DNA of 64,000 bases, from NCBI GenBank assembly GCA_021399435.1, contig JAJTUP010000006.1, positions 1,612,001 through 1,676,000 of the forward strand, read 5' to 3'. Shown piece by piece: positions 57,201-64,000 of this stretch; positions within the stretch are counted from its first letter, which is position 1, and each line of letters opens with the position of its first letter. The notes beneath the pieces are model-generated. The model saw nothing but the letters and a program-made list of their open reading frames with translations. It was not told where the DNA came from and made no database searches. Source of the stretch: Diaporthe sp. PMI_573. Taxonomy: Eukaryota; Ascomycota; Sordariomycetes; Diaporthales; Diaporthaceae. Both the position numbers and the translations under genes were made by a program.

Positions 57201-59753
57201 GTTCACTAGGTCGGGGTTTTGTTGTCGGTTGATGGCCCGTGGAATAGGCTTCCCGTCACGGCTTGGCGGTCGTGAAAATGGTTCTCGAGTGGACTCCTGA
57301 AACGAAGAATCTGGCAAAGCTGGCTCTCGGATGGCTTGCTTCATGTCTTCCGACTCGGACTCTTCGACGCTTGTAAGGCCACTCCGCGTCCCGTTCTTTC
57401 CTCTGATAGCTGCCATGATGCGGTGTGCCTCATTGATGAAGTCTTCCGTTCTGATAGAAGGCTTCCTGCCTCCACCGACAGGAAAGTTAGGTTTATGCTG
57501 AGCTTTCTGATTGCCCTTCCGTGCGCGTCTCGCACCATCACTCTCAGGGACTTGTAACTGATCGTAAGGATGCTGTTCCCTTTGAACTGACGACCTCTGA
57601 CTCGGACTCGGGGTTGGAGTTCGAACACGGAGGACCTTGCGAGAAGCTAGAGCTTCGGAATTTGCTTTCTGTTGCATTTCGCCAGCGCGAGCGTCCTTGC
57701 GCTTCCTCCCGATGACCACTTGCATGTGCTGGTGGGATGTCTGTGTTGACTCTAGCATATGCTCATCCCCAGCGCCGAATGAGATATCGGACTCATGCAG
57801 AGTTCTTCTGCGCTTCGGGGTCGGGTCCTTCGTAGGTGATGTCCGTGGTCTCTTGTACTCATGGTCTTGACTCTGGTGTTTGGGGGTGGCTGCCAGCAAG
57901 GCAGACGCAGCTCGTGAGGCAGCCCCCGAGAGAGTTCTGAAGTGTACCGCGGAGATGTTGTCCTGGTTTTGACGTCGTTTTGAAATGGAGATATTGACGG
58001 CTCCTGAAGGCGAAGAGTCCGCTGTGCCATCGAATGTGACCGACCGATGCAAATGGAACTCGTCGTCAGAGTCGTTGGAAAGACGGGAAAAGTCCTCATC
58101 AAACTCAAAGCCATCAAGCTCCCCTGCTCCAAACTGACTGACAGACCTAGTCTGCCTTGTACCGTGGCCCGAATTCTGCTCCGGACTTTCCTCCCTCGAT
58201 TGCGGTCTGAGATCCACATCGGTAGTGTTCTTAGACGCACTTCCCAGGGAATTTCGTTTGCCGAGAATTGGAGGCTTTTCTGATGTGGGCGATGTATTTG
58301 GGTCTTCGAATTGGCTGATTCGTCTCAGCAAAGTTTGGTTTGTGAAGGTATCGTATGGCCCAAAGAGCTTTAGTGGACTGCCGCCACTGCCCTGCACACG
58401 AAGATGCTTCTTTTCCGGGCTCGGGAACGGCGCAGCAGGCACAGGTGGCGCCCCAGACGACATGTCTTGAGAGTCAGGCTTGTGACCGCGTAGGCTTGGA
58501 AACTGTTTCGGAGTGCTTGCTTGGAGAGATTCTTCCGGAAGCATATCTGATGTATTTCCCAGCGCTGGTGTCAACACGCGATGCTGAAAGGAGCCGTCAG
58601 CCGACTGACCACCCCTACGGATGTTGACATAGCTGCCGAGTCGCTGCAGGCCCTCTGTGGCTGCTGTTCCTTGGGACCTGCCTCCTGCGGCGGATGAGTG
58701 ACCATGCTCGGAGCCGCTTGCACGCGACCGATCCTTCTGGAGCTTCTCAAGACGATCATACAGAACTGACGGCGATAGATCCAGTGCAGAGAAATCGTTC
58801 CTGCCATCTTCGCCCCCACGCCTACCGATGAAAATGGGACTGAAGTCCTCATGGCGGGCGGCACTTTGACTGCTGGTTTTTCGTGACTCGTCACCCGCAG
58901 TGGCCGGAGCTAAGAATTGTGCTGCGGACCGGCTGCTATCTGCTCGTGCTCCTTCATGTGGCACGTTTCGTCGAACGGACACGTCGCTAAGCTCGCTCGT
59001 GTCAGATCCTCCCTCATCGGCAAGCTTATACCTGACCGAGCGGCCCTTGGTGTGATTTGCTCCAATGTGCTCGGGCAATTCCTGGTCCGAGGATCGGTCA
59101 GAGAAGACCTCGTAGTTGGAATAGTTCCCTGCGATTTCCGGCGGACTGGAAGGAAGTGTTGTGTTATTCCTCTGTAAGTTACTGCGATCCTCGTCCGGAT
59201 GTCCAAGATGGGTCTTTGCCTGAACCGGCGGCTTGAACATGCCTTCCAGACCGGTACCAGCGGAGGTGAACAGATCGCGCTGCTCCCCATACGCCAGTTC
59301 GCCGTAAATCAGCCTTCGCTTCCATTCCGGAGTGTCGTATTTTCTCTTGTCGGGCGATGAGCTGAGCGACTGGCGCTGCACGGTGTTGTGGACAACAGAT
59401 CCTGCTGGAGAGCCAGAAATGCCAGAAACGGACCTGCTCGCTGTGCGACCTCGAGAGAGATGAGACTTGACCTCCTGGGAGAGCTTTGATGGAGTTCGTT
59501 TGGACAGCTGTGCGGGAATGTTAATGTCGCTGGGGCTTCGCTCGTTCAGCGCAGCGCTACTATTCCGACCGGGCGTGGCCGACAACCTTCTACTGGCGCT
59601 GTGGCCACTGGACGGGCGCGGAATCTTAGTCGCGCTGACTCTGATACTGGATCGTGTTGTACCGTTCCTGGTTGGGGGTTTGGAGTCGGTGGGAGAGTTT
59701 GGCTCCGAGGGCCAGTCCTCCGACAGAGAGTCAAGCCAGGCATGCGACGACAT
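54243..59753 (-). CDS. cdc11: Cdc11/Nud1-type leucine-rich-repeat scaffold of the septation network
   Basis: Intronless 1836-aa protein. It opens with SSHAWLDSLSEDW, the short N-terminal motif that recurs in fungal Cdc11/Nud1 proteins. About 1300 residues of Ser/Pro/Arg-rich disordered sequence follow. A block of leucine-rich repeats of the SDS22-like type occupies about residues 1345-1690 (LVKLDISHNTIRALDGI, LTYLNLKGNQLVKF, LRVANLCFNGLSDVSGL). A C-terminal cap (about 1720-1800) reads RIQRRVYERKCVRSCKHLQKLDG. In yeasts this protein sits on the outer plaque of the spindle pole body and assembles the septation-initiation/mitotic-exit GTPase-kinase cascade; in filamentous fungi it is needed for septation. 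Numerous SP/TP sites fit Cdk or Polo control. Function is inferred from architecture. Confidence 0.93.
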   Translation of the reverse strand: MSSHAWLDSLSEDWPSEPNSPTDSKPPTRNGTTRSSIRVSATKIPRPSSGHSASRRLSATPGRNSSAALNERSPSDINIPAQLSKRTPSKLSQEVKSHLSRGRTASRSVSGISGSPAGSVVHNTVQRQSLSSSPDKRKYDTPEWKRRLIYGELAYGEQRDLFTSAGTGLEGMFKPPVQAKTHLGHPDEDRSNLQRNNTTLPSSPPEIAGNYSNYEVFSDRSSDQELPEHIGANHTKGRSVRYKLADEGGSDTSELSDVSVRRNVPHEGARADSSRSAAQFLAPATAGDESRKTSSQSAARHEDFSPIFIGRRGGEDGRNDFSALDLSPSVLYDRLEKLQKDRSRASGSEHGHSSAAGGRSQGTAATEGLQRLGSYVNIRRGGQSADGSFQHRVLTPALGNTSDMLPEESLQASTPKQFPSLRGHKPDSQDMSSGAPPVPAAPFPSPEKKHLRVQGSGGSPLKLFGPYDTFTNQTLLRRISQFEDPNTSPTSEKPPILGKRNSLGSASKNTTDVDLRPQSREESPEQNSGHGTRQTRSVSQFGAGELDGFEFDEDFSRLSNDSDDEFHLHRSVTFDGTADSSPSGAVNISISKRRQNQDNISAVHFRTLSGAASRAASALLAATPKHQSQDHEYKRPRTSPTKDPTPKRRRTLHESDISFGAGDEHMLESTQTSHQHMQVVIGRKRKDARAGEMQQKANSEALASRKVLRVRTPTPSPSQRSSVQREQHPYDQLQVPESDGARRARKGNQKAQHKPNFPVGGGRKPSIRTEDFINEAHRIMAAIRGKNGTRSGLTSVEESESEDMKQAIREPALPDSSFQESTREPFSRPPSRDGKPIPRAINRQQNPDLVNHLKQYEEHSDMGDIIASSLRSLGVSKEDIQAVQALEYRSHSSMSEASEHSVLRHDEIVSDPPNIRISENPHRYEHTTSAEQAQQFRDRLPSHSSGSESGISTGQSIRTGSSRGSDTRRTIAPQSVSHLIPDQVGNMVLDRQRNVWVKSNKVHATRMKRSSTLVSENSEDDPFADIPDLTVDATRELQNLKDRQSRQAESGKQFFGPDKFMGSPEQSVRGQSLKSILVRDFAEKPSKNGSMRSTSRLMRKFAEADNEDVEHEITIHEDRLEDSSPRRRMTISFSSPIASIIQDVVSGSGPEENTSMFEQSVADILQSTGRHSRRATPHHSLNGHGGPRPRGSSNAPSRHMSVRGAPFVPRPVSVIEEESDEKSFAERTEVSKARSQSIAEEKPTQSRQASVSIMFKTPGRPKSKLRPDNAETLSHQIGNLSLSPISDFTAHQDRSYAFEVSYLVGDQNLVTGDTSRKRMSQTVRHLVSKIAEVEPFEPYWEDLKEIALREKHLGSLHMLDRFCGSLVKLDISHNTIRALDGIPSSTRELTITHNLLSELTAWDRLGNLQYVNVSNNDIKSLLAFNGLVHLRGLVADNCGLANLDGVRFHDSLLTLRARGNSIEKLNFDGTNLQRLTSLDLESNEIREIESLHELSSLTYLNLKGNQLVKFSSAEPLALKHLIISDNKLRKVDVASMPRLHLLYADRNKLTTVAGLSRVPHLDSLSLREQGGSKPFDMSFLETAYEVRKLFLSGNHLGFFDPPRDFLNLQLLDLANCGLQRLPDDLGQLMPNLRVANLCFNGLSDVSGLTSIPRLKRLLLAGNRLANMRSLLGVLSQFPWLTEVDLRDNLVTQGFYPPLRVVVRDGEAQATDIFKLPDADPERDARYCGRLDMETRIQRRVYERKCVRSCKHLQKLDGLPANKKIRHIRDVVWKNMALRGMLLQPDGLPFDLSQYELEKEEDPTSYVSDGESEAEKGNAKCAVDESERWGIEDSFAG

Positions 59754-60884
59754 GGTTTCGGCTGGCTACCGCAGCTGGACTGATTGTCGCGTCGGGATCA
59801 GCTTGCATCCATCAAGTCCGTGTGACCGTCGCGATCAGACACAGAGTCAGCCGGTGGCGGAGAGATGCAGTCAATGTTGGTCGCTGCCTCGCGATGTGTG
59901 CAGTTGACGATGTGCACAGGGTGGTGACGCGCGCTGAGAATGGGCCAGCCTCGGACTGCGGATACCTTGCTGGGTAGGTCTCCAGTCTGCGATCGAGCGG
60001 GTCATGCAATCGCTTGCAGGGTAGATTGGCACTGTATACAGTACAGTAACGGTGGAGTCGCCTGCGATTGACAAGACTACCACGGAAACAGCAAGTTGGC
60101 GATGCGGCCCTGGCAATTGATACTTGCAATGGAAGTTGATGCGTCAGATGGCTACAGATTGTGCAGTCCCGGTTTTTTATGTTGGAAGGATGATTTCAAC
60201 CCTTCCGTCAGGGAGATAACGCGTTGTCGGCGAAGAGGGCGGAGCTCTGACTGCCCAAGTCTGTCTCTCTTTGCCCGAAGCAAAGCATTTTGGTTGCAAG
60301 CTGCACCCCCGTGCAAAACACAACCTCACTGGAGACGTGATTGGGTTGCGGGACGGCTGTTGTCACGGCAACCCGCCCTCCGGCACCCTCCATGCGAGAG
60401 CTCGGCCTCGAAATGGCTCTGCCACCACCAGTCATGTTTTCAATTTTCCAGACTCCTACAGCTTGGTCATGCTCGGTTTGATCCCATTGCTGGCCTCAAG
60501 AGGCCTTCGGTAAAACCCTGGTGTTGTGTCTCTTTAGACCAAGGCCCTTCTATGTACCTGGGTACCTCTTGGAGATGGCTGGGGTCTGGAGTGCTTGCAT
60601 GGCCCAGCTTGTGGTCAGTGCGCCAGTAGCGTGTACTTTTCGCGTAAAGTGGCCTAGAGAAGGCGCGTGTTACTCTCTGCAACCGCGCCTGTCTCCATTT
60701 GAGCTTTGGCGGGCCTGAGCTTTCCGCCTCTGCCTGATTTATGCCGGTTCCCCTCTTGTCCGCCATTCTCACCACCACAAGGCTCTGATTCTTCCCTCCC
60801 GGCCACCGAGATACGGGACCGCACCGATGCCGTCGCGGATTCGACCCCACTGTAGCCGGACAATTGGGGTATACCGTCGTCGCC
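59754..60884. promoter_or_regulatory. Divergent promoter of cdc11 and the large disordered-protein gene
   Basis: A 1.1-kb region between two outward-pointing start codons, without coding signal. ACGCGT (MBF/DSC1-type box) lies at 60219-60224, about 465 bp from the cdc11 ATG and 660 bp from the other. Whether it is functional is unknown; this hexamer also occurs at several unrelated places in the window. Confidence 0.4.
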
Positions 60885-63800
60885 ATGTCGCCGATACCCT
60901 CTCATCAGCTCAGCGATGAGCCCCTTTACTGTGAAGCGGTGCACGACAAGGACGGCGATGGCTTTTACTCAGGCTCCGAGGACGATCACTACGAAGGCCC
61001 CCTGCACCGACGCCTGCATATCGAGAAGAAGGCTATAGATTTCTTGTCTGGAAACGTGCCTATCTTGATATCTGCAGCCCTCCGCGGGCCTTTCGACAGG
61101 AGGCAATGGAACAACCCATGGCGGTCAACGAGAGCCGAGTCGCATGCTGAGCTGTGCCAGGCTCGGCCTACCCGATCGAGACAGACCGCTGTCCCCGAAG
61201 AGGACCTCCCTGATACACAGGGCACGAGTCTATATCCCTTGCCCAGCCCTGAGACCACGAACCCACCGTCGGCAAAGAAGAATCCGTACATGGACGAACA
61301 AGACTACAGTCGAGTCAAAACTTGGAGGGAAGCAATTAAGAGCACATCTGCCTCAAAAGACCCATTCTGGCAGTCACATCAGGACGACAAGGATGAAAAC
61401 CCTCTCGCAAGGAAGAGATCTGCAGATTCAACGTGGTTGCACAAACGTGACCGGAAGAAGCCAAGGTCTGGCAATCCAAGGAATTCTAGCCCGGATGACT
61501 TTCCGAGCCGTGGCGCAGCCCGAACCAGAGGCAGCCAGACTCGTCAGCGACATGCCTCCCAAATGGTCGCTCGATTCCTGCGAAATTCCTCTCCGCCGGA
61601 AGACGAGCTTGCAACAGATGGGCGTTCCAGGTCACCACGTTCGAATATTTCTCCTATGGCGAACAAGATCATGGGAATGACGCCACATCGGGCAAAACGA
61701 TACTTCCAAGCCCCCGACACTTCTGAAGATGAATTGTCTATGCCGGCTGCTACGCCTACTTCCAAAGATGTACGCACTTCTACCTTGGTCTCGGTGTCTC
61801 CGACAAGAAATCGTTCGCCCAGTCGACGGAGAAAACTCACCAAGAGCAAATCTCGGTCACCCAGAGGCCGCGGGAATTCGTCGAGAGCGCGAGAAAGGGC
61901 CAAGAAGCCACGAGTCGCCCGGTCATCAACAAGTCAAGGTCCGGGCCATGACGAGACCACAGCAGATTCTCACGCGGTAGCACAGGTGGCAAAAGCAGCA
62001 CTTGAGTGCATGGATGCAAGCCCTCAGAACTTGTTGACCAAGCAGTCCGAACGATTCCAGGATCAGCTTCTTCCAGACAGCACTTCTACGGCGAAATCGG
62101 TGGTCTTGCCCCAGACCTGGGCTGCTCTGCCTTCGACTCAACAAGACAACAGCTTTCTTTTCCATAGGAGAGCCGGAAGCCCTGCAGTTAGAATCGAGAG
62201 CGGACGCGCAATCGGCGTTCCCAAGAAGAGCGATGCGCTGAGCCAATCTTCACTGCAGCTCCATGCGACCGAGACAAATGAGCAAGAAGATCAGTCCGCC
62301 CCTGGTGACGACCCAGCTGCCCGCATTGTTCCCGGTCCGGAAACCATGACGAGAAAGAACCCACAAGTGGAACAAAATTCTCCAATCGAACTCCCGAGCG
62401 AGCCCAGAGATCCAGATTTCTTACCAGCGGTGGATGAAGCCTGCCTGTCCAGTCACAACCAACCAGATCAGCAGACCCAATATACGGACGGGAACGAGAC
62501 GAATGATGAGACAAAGATGGCGGATGGATCCATTTCGAAGGCCGAGCCTGATGCTACGAATGATTGGGCAGAAGTGGTGCAGCTCAGGAATACGAACGAG
62601 CATCGGGTACCCGAAGAACCTCGGTCCTTTGCACAGGTAGACGGCTGTTCCCAGTCGGGCTCGGAATGGTTGACGTATCTCGACACTGAAACCCGGACTC
62701 CAACCTCTTCCTCGGAACAAGAAACTACGAAGAAGTCAGATGATGTACTGGTCGTGGAATACGGCGTCGATGGCTCGTCCGATCCGGAATGGTCAACTTT
62801 GGTCAACACACAAGACATCACGCCCGTCATCCCTAATCCGGAAGCAGCCGTCGACCCGGAAGAAGTCGTCATAGATCAACAAGTCGGTTCTGACCAGACA
62901 GCACTTGCCAATGTAGAGTGTCTGCCGCCTGTCTCTCTTGACGCAGCTGACATGGCTCACGAGACTGCCCAAACCGCGTCTGTCGGCGTGTGCTCCCCAG
63001 GTCTTGCTGGTCACACCGGCGATGCTTCTGAAGACTCAACTCCAGGAACATTGCTCCAAGATCCAATGCACTCCCAAGCTAGCGTGGGTTCCATCATTGA
63101 CGCATATGCCGAGATCAGCGTCCAGTCAAACAGTTCCGAACCGAGTACAATGGAGAAGCCTGGAGCTGAGCATGTGGAAACGGAAGCAGAGGTATTCGCC
63201 TCACCCTGCTCCTTGCCAAATCAGATTGCAACTGTCTCGGTCGACGAGTCTGAAGTGCACAATGAGGGCATATCTAGTGAGAAGCCGCAACAGCTTCAAG
63301 CAACCCTTCCGAAGTCGGACGCCACAGAATCTCTGTTGAACCTGACTTGCGATCCAAGCAAGTCTGATGAAATCACTGCTTGTGTGGAAATACCAAATTT
63401 CGAGGACTTATCAGGCCAGGCCTTGCAGACCCTAAGAGTATCAGAGGAAAATGGAAGCTGCAGCGGTGGTTCGAGCTCCCTCAACAAGCCGACCGCCGGT
63501 CCTGAAGAACCCCAGCTTCAAAGCCCGTGGGGACAGAAAGCAACCAGCGCTTTGCAGATGCTGCCTCAGGCTCCAAGCAATGAGACAAGAGCAGGTTCTC
63601 ATTCTGGTGGGCTGGACGAGGCAGCAGCTCAAGTTCAAAGCCCATGGAATAAAAGGGCTGACGTGGCCTCGCCATTGTTTGTCCCGCCGATGACCTGTAC
63701 CAGCCTCGCCAGAAGCGCACCCAATCTGAGCTTCCTCGCCGGTAGAGCACTGGCAATGTCTCAACTACCGCAGAGCCCTTTGGGCCCGCAGACCCCAGCA

Positions 63801-64000
63801 GCCCCAAACCCCCCAGCTCAGGACTTTGAGATGTCTATCAGAGCATTTTCAGATTTCATGTCGCCTTCGCCAGTGAAGAAGCGAGCGTCATCGAACGGAA
63901 GGATCTTCAGGAGTTCAAGCGCAAGGCCGGGCATACTTTTCAAGACACCCGCGCAGCGGAAACCAGATCGTCGAGTGCACTTCGCGCCGCTTCCCGGCGA
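60885..64000 (+). CDS. Large disordered protein, 3' end outside the window
   Basis: Open without interruption from ATG 60885 to the window edge (more than 1038 codons). The N-terminal 70 residues look ordered and conserved (LHIEKKAIDFLSGNVPILIS, GPFDRRQWNNPWR), then MDEQDYSRVKTWREAIKS. The rest is Ser/Thr/Pro/Glu-rich, with Arg/Ser-Pro clusters near 300-340 (RNRSPSRRRK, SKSRSPRGRG). Near the edge are two copies of a QSPW motif (QLQSPWGQKA and QVQSPWNKRA), then FEMSIRAFSDFMSPSP and RRVHFAPLP. The last contains R-V-x-F, the consensus by which regulators dock on protein phosphatase 1. I believe some ascomycete relatives carry the label 'protamine P1', which reflects Arg/Ser richness more than function. 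Nuclear location is likely; role unknown. Confidence 0.85.
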   Translation, partial: MSPIPSHQLSDEPLYCEAVHDKDGDGFYSGSEDDHYEGPLHRRLHIEKKAIDFLSGNVPILISAALRGPFDRRQWNNPWRSTRAESHAELCQARPTRSRQTAVPEEDLPDTQGTSLYPLPSPETTNPPSAKKNPYMDEQDYSRVKTWREAIKSTSASKDPFWQSHQDDKDENPLARKRSADSTWLHKRDRKKPRSGNPRNSSPDDFPSRGAARTRGSQTRQRHASQMVARFLRNSSPPEDELATDGRSRSPRSNISPMANKIMGMTPHRAKRYFQAPDTSEDELSMPAATPTSKDVRTSTLVSVSPTRNRSPSRRRKLTKSKSRSPRGRGNSSRARERAKKPRVARSSTSQGPGHDETTADSHAVAQVAKAALECMDASPQNLLTKQSERFQDQLLPDSTSTAKSVVLPQTWAALPSTQQDNSFLFHRRAGSPAVRIESGRAIGVPKKSDALSQSSLQLHATETNEQEDQSAPGDDPAARIVPGPETMTRKNPQVEQNSPIELPSEPRDPDFLPAVDEACLSSHNQPDQQTQYTDGNETNDETKMADGSISKAEPDATNDWAEVVQLRNTNEHRVPEEPRSFAQVDGCSQSGSEWLTYLDTETRTPTSSSEQETTKKSDDVLVVEYGVDGSSDPEWSTLVNTQDITPVIPNPEAAVDPEEVVIDQQVGSDQTALANVECLPPVSLDAADMAHETAQTASVGVCSPGLAGHTGDASEDSTPGTLLQDPMHSQASVGSIIDAYAEISVQSNSSEPSTMEKPGAEHVETEAEVFASPCSLPNQIATVSVDESEVHNEGISSEKPQQLQATLPKSDATESLLNLTCDPSKSDEITACVEIPNFEDLSGQALQTLRVSEENGSCSGGSSSLNKPTAGPEEPQLQSPWGQKATSALQMLPQAPSNETRAGSHSGGLDEAAAQVQSPWNKRADVASPLFVPPMTCTSLARSAPNLSFLAGRALAMSQLPQSPLGPQTPAAPNPPAQDFEMSIRAFSDFMSPSPVKKRASSNGRIFRSSSARPGILFKTPAQRKPDRRVHFAPLPG

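Noticed and set aside
60838..60852. GGGTCGAATCC on the minus strand, resembling a B box
   Set aside because: No matching A box or acceptor stem; it lies in the leader of the gene at 60885.

Overview
The window is nuclear DNA from a filamentous ascomycete (Pezizomycotina, most likely a Sordariomycete). The evidence is the short spliceosomal introns (about 50-175 nt) with GTAAGT/GTATGT-type donors and CTNAC-like branch sites, a CYS3/MetR-type sulphur bZIP factor, a CFEM GPI-anchored protein, and SIN-scaffold and CENP-N proteins of fungal type. It is gene-sparse: about fourteen protein genes occupy somewhat under half of the sequence. The rest is long non-coding gaps with G/C homopolymers, minisatellites and pyrimidine-rich leaders. 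I found no transposon, rRNA, CRISPR array or convincing tRNA. The species cannot be fixed from the sequence alone.

Layout. 0-2.4 kb: an RBM39/Rsd1-like splicing factor (+). 5.3-9.3 kb: a possible spliced upstream leader or small gene (5864-6445), then an unrecognised coiled-coil protein (7094-9269, +). 10.5-12.4 kb: a six-exon class I/II aminotransferase (-). 15.5-17.2 kb: a VWA-domain protein (+), whose Gln/Pro-rich tail becomes visible only after splicing a third exon. 19.1-21.6 kb: a small conserved unknown (+) convergent with a CYS3-type bZIP gene (-) that has an 818-nt intron. 23.9-27.2 kb: kinetochore CHL4/CENP-N (+) convergent with a TatD-family hydrolase (-). TatD shares a divergent promoter of about 0.8 kb with RNR1 (27970-30893, +), the large subunit of ribonucleotide reductase. 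36.2-39.7 kb: a CFEM protein and the ALG2 mannosyltransferase (both +). 41.5-45.5 kb: a CaMKK/SAK1-type kinase (-). 45.5-54.2 kb: an 8.8-kb stretch without a recognisable gene. 54.2-64 kb: the Cdc11/Nud1-type LRR scaffold (-) divergent from a large disordered protein (+) that runs off the end of the window.

The genes do not form a biosynthetic cluster. Several belong to cell-cycle or genome-maintenance functions (RNR1, CHL4, TatD, CDC11, possibly SAK1), but I infer no shared system beyond the two divergent pairs. The least expected observations are about gene structure: a hidden VWA exon, two stop-free 3n introns at the functional ends of RNR1, a long CYS3 intron whose acceptor overlaps an in-frame ATG, a possible alternative 5' exon set at 5864-6445, and an excess of G/C runs of 9-11 nt confined to non-coding DNA. 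All exon junctions were read by eye from splice consensus and reading frame, and family assignments come from motif recognition without database searches.
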